A DNA stretch of 64,000 nt from Ascarosepion bandense (lineage: Eukaryota; Mollusca; Cephalopoda; Sepiida; Sepiidae): the NCBI GenBank assembly GCA_037127315.1, contig JBBBDQ010001186.1, positions 2,795,501-2,859,500 of the forward strand, read 5' to 3'. The notes beneath the pieces were generated by a model, which did no database searches, was not told the DNA's origin, and saw nothing but the letters and a program-made list of their open reading frames with translations. Below, in pieces: positions 61,911-64,000 of this stretch; the stretch's first letter is position 1; every line of letters begins with the position of its first letter. The translations under genes were made by a program, and so were the position numbers.

Positions 61911-63185
61911 ATGCCGCTTCGTCGACGAAAATAAACTGCGACCCAAAATTTTAATTATCTTTTCACAGGCAAAATGATGATTTTTTCTCTAATAAAATGA
62001 ATGACAGCAACACTTGATATAAACAAAAAAAATGCACAACGTATTTTTATTCGTTGGCTGTGGAGTAGGATGCCTGGTTGGAGAGTTAGAACATGCGAAT
62101 CGAGGGCAGCAAGCGCTGTGCCTAGAATGCCTGGTTGGAGAGTCAGAACATGCGAATCGAGGGCAGCAGGCGCTGTGCTTAGGATGCCTGGTTGGAGAGT
62201 TAGAATATGCGAATCGAGGGCAGCAGGCGCTGTGCTTAGGATGCCTGGTTGGAGAGTTAGAACATGCGAATCGAGGGCAGCAGGCGCTGTGCCTAGGATG
62301 CCTGGTTGGAGAGTCAGAACATGCGAATCGAGGGCAGCAGGCGCTGTGCCTAGGATGCCTGGTTGGAGAGTTAGAATATGCGAATCGAGGGCAGCAGGCG
62401 CTGTGCTTAGGATGCCTGGTTGGAGAGTTAGAACATGCTAATCGAGGGCAGCAGGCGCTGTGCTTAGGATGCCTGGTTGGAGAGTTAGAACGTGCGAATC
62501 GAGGGCAGCAGGCGCTGTGCCTAGGATGCCTGGTTGGAGAGTCAGAACGTGCGAATCGAGGGCAGCAGGTGCTGTGCTTAGGATGCCTGGTTAGAGAGTT
62601 AGAACATGCGAATCGAGGGCAGCAGGCGCTGTGCTTAGGATGCCTGGTTGGAGAGTTAGAACATGCGAATCGAGGGCAGCAGGCGCTGTGCTTAGGATGC
62701 CTGGTTGGAGAGTTAGAACGTGCGAATCGAGGGCAGCAGGCGCAGTGCCTAGGATGCCTGGTTGGAGAGTCAGAACGTGCGAATCGAGGGCAGCAGGCGC
62801 TGTGCTTAGGATGCCTGGTTGGAGAGTTAGAACATGCGAATCGAGGGCAGCAGGCGCTGTGCCTAGGATGCCTGGTTGGAGAGTTAGAACATGCGAATCG
62901 AGGGCAGCAGGCGCTGTGCTTAGGATGCCTGGTTGGAGAGTTAGAACATGCGAATCGAGGGCAGCAGGCGCTGTGCCTAGGATGCCTGGTTGGAGAGTTA
63001 GAACATGCGAATCGAGGGCAGCAGGCGCTGTGCCTAGGATGCCTGGTTGGAGTGTCAGAACATGCGAATCGAGGGCAGCAGGCGCTGTGCCCGTCTTACT
63101 CTGTTTCTCCTTGTGTTCTGATCTCAACATCTAGACTGCTGCTGTGTGATCTTACTTAAACAGGCGTGCCTCGTTTGACACCTGC
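61911..63185 (+). repeat. Dispersed repeat, expanded copy
   Basis: Same flanks as 60321-60665 but with 18 minisatellite units in the middle. The flanks are 80-90 percent similar by eye. Confidence 0.85.
62071..63096. repeat. 57-bp minisatellite, 18 units
   Basis: Exact 57-bp period: TGCCTGGTTGGAGAGT, AGAACATGCGAATCGAGGG and CAGCAGGCGCTGTGC with CTTAGGA or CCTAGGA. Variants cycle: units 2-4 and 5-7 repeat an S-H, L-Y, L-H pattern (171 bp), and units 8-11 and 12-15 repeat an L-R, S-R, L-H, L-H pattern (228 bp). Because 57 is a multiple of three and the unit lacks stops, forward frames of 375, 167 and 146 codons and one reverse frame of 179 codons stay open. I regard these as artefacts. Confidence 0.97.
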
Positions 63186-63489
63186 TTCTTTTGTTGCACT
63201 CTGTCACACCTCGGGTGCAAAAATTTCTGACCTCGACCCTTGTCTTCGTCAGAGAACAACTCAGTTTTCCACTTGAATTTTCATACTTGATGATATCCTA
63301 AAACAACAGTTTTTTTTAAACATCTTGCACTGCAAATAAAATTTTAGATGAAATTTTATATTGGCATAAACGAATATATAACACAAGCCGACGTCGAGGT
63401 TATGATGTCTTCATTCATCGGGGATCAGTTTCTTGTCTCCCATTTTTTATTCTTATTTATATAGAGCTTGGAGTGCATGGCGAGAAAAA

Positions 63490-63835
63490 GGTCAAATCAA
63501 TAAAAGAAGTAAGTATAACAACAACAAAAACAAACAGGTCATCCTAAATGACAAAAACAAACTAACTAAAAAAGAAATCAAGAAGATACCCATTAACGGG
63601 TACATTAAAAAGCAAAAAAAAACAAAAAAAAAAACATTAAAAAAATCTGAAACCTGCAGAAAAAATAAAAAAAAATAAAGAAAACCAAATAAGACAAGTC
63701 CCACAAAATATCAGATCACCCCGAATTTCATATAAATAAGAAAAAAACAAAAACAAAAAAAAACAAAAACAACAAAAGACAAAAAACAAAAAAAACAAAA
63801 ACAAAATACAAAACAGGGAAACAACAAAAAACCTA
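63490..63835. repeat. A-rich (CAAAA)-type region
   Basis: Low-complexity A-rich DNA with AACAACAAAAACAAA and AAAAACAAAAACAAAA runs. The lysine-rich and phenylalanine-rich frames are compositional. Confidence 0.85.
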
Positions 63836-63933
63836 GCTCCGATGATTGAAGCCATCATAACGTTGTCCTAACGAAATTTTCGAAGTCGGTATGAATCTGC
63901 TCAGCCAAAGTGACAAATGCTTTTTGCATTAAA

Positions 63934-63939
<6 letters not shown>

Positions 63940-64000
<61 letters not shown>
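63940..64000. repeat. (CT)n(AT)n microsatellite at window end
   Basis: CT run then AT run, cut by the window edge. Confidence 0.95.

Noticed and set aside
62032..63159. A 375-codon repeat protein over the 57-bp minisatellite
   Set aside because: Other forward frames and a reverse frame are also open because the unit is a multiple of three without stops. Variation does not favour synonymous sites in one frame.

Overview
This looks like animal intergenic DNA made almost entirely of repeats. It is AT-rich and full of di- and tetranucleotide microsatellites. It carries tRNA-derived SINEs, at least three groups of non-LTR retrotransposons, Penelope-like elements with GIY-YIG endonuclease tails, LTR fragments, Helitron-like elements and Tc1/mariner-type DNA transposons. 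I see no operons, ribosome binding sites or intact host gene. The mix of SINEs, LINEs and GATA/ATCT arrays suggests a mollusc, most likely a cephalopod such as octopus. That assignment is inference from repeat style; no host gene confirms it.

Layout. 0-3.1 kb: pieces of a jockey/CR1-like LINE, a solo-LTR candidate and a tRNA-like SINE pair. 3.4-3.7 kb: an old 5S-tRNA chimeric SINE. 4.4-5.1 kb: the 3' end of an RTE-type LINE with a GAA tail. 6.3-7.6 kb: two SINEs, one split by a solo LTR inside its B box. 10-13.4 kb: tandem repeats, more LINE pieces and a second solo LTR. 14.4-15.7 kb: a polypyrimidine block. 16-17.5 kb: SINE, small palindromic element and a Gypsy-like LTR. 17.8-20.7 kb: GATA-type arrays and a polypurine block. 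22-25.5 kb: two Helitron-like elements, a Tc1-like MITE and another SINE. 25.5-26.8 kb: a three-unit tandem repeat and a dead mariner. 26.9-31.9 kb: a broken RTE-type LINE carrying at least four insertions. 31.9-40.4 kb: Penelope-like tails, a GATA array, SINEs, 55-bp and 36-bp minisatellites and a pogo-like MITE. 42.3-45.35 kb: the best coding region, a LINE with endonuclease, reverse transcriptase and a C2H2 finger, killed by one stop codon and a mutated catalytic motif. 45.4-48.3 kb: Helitron-like copies and a Penelope-like tail. 48.5-49.6 kb: a SINE inverted repeat. 50.9-55.2 kb: GATA arrays and Penelope-like inverted repeats. 55.3-60.3 kb: a Tc1/mariner deletion derivative and hairpin elements. 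60.3-63.2 kb: a dispersed repeat whose second copy holds an 18-unit, 57-bp minisatellite.

No protein here is likely to work. The value of the window is its nesting and the unusual small elements: a 5S rRNA-tRNA chimeric SINE present twice, a Helitron-like terminus carrying an inverted copy of flanking DNA, a set of hammerhead-like CTGANGA...GAAA hairpins linked to Penelope-like sequence, and minisatellites with higher-order repeat structure.
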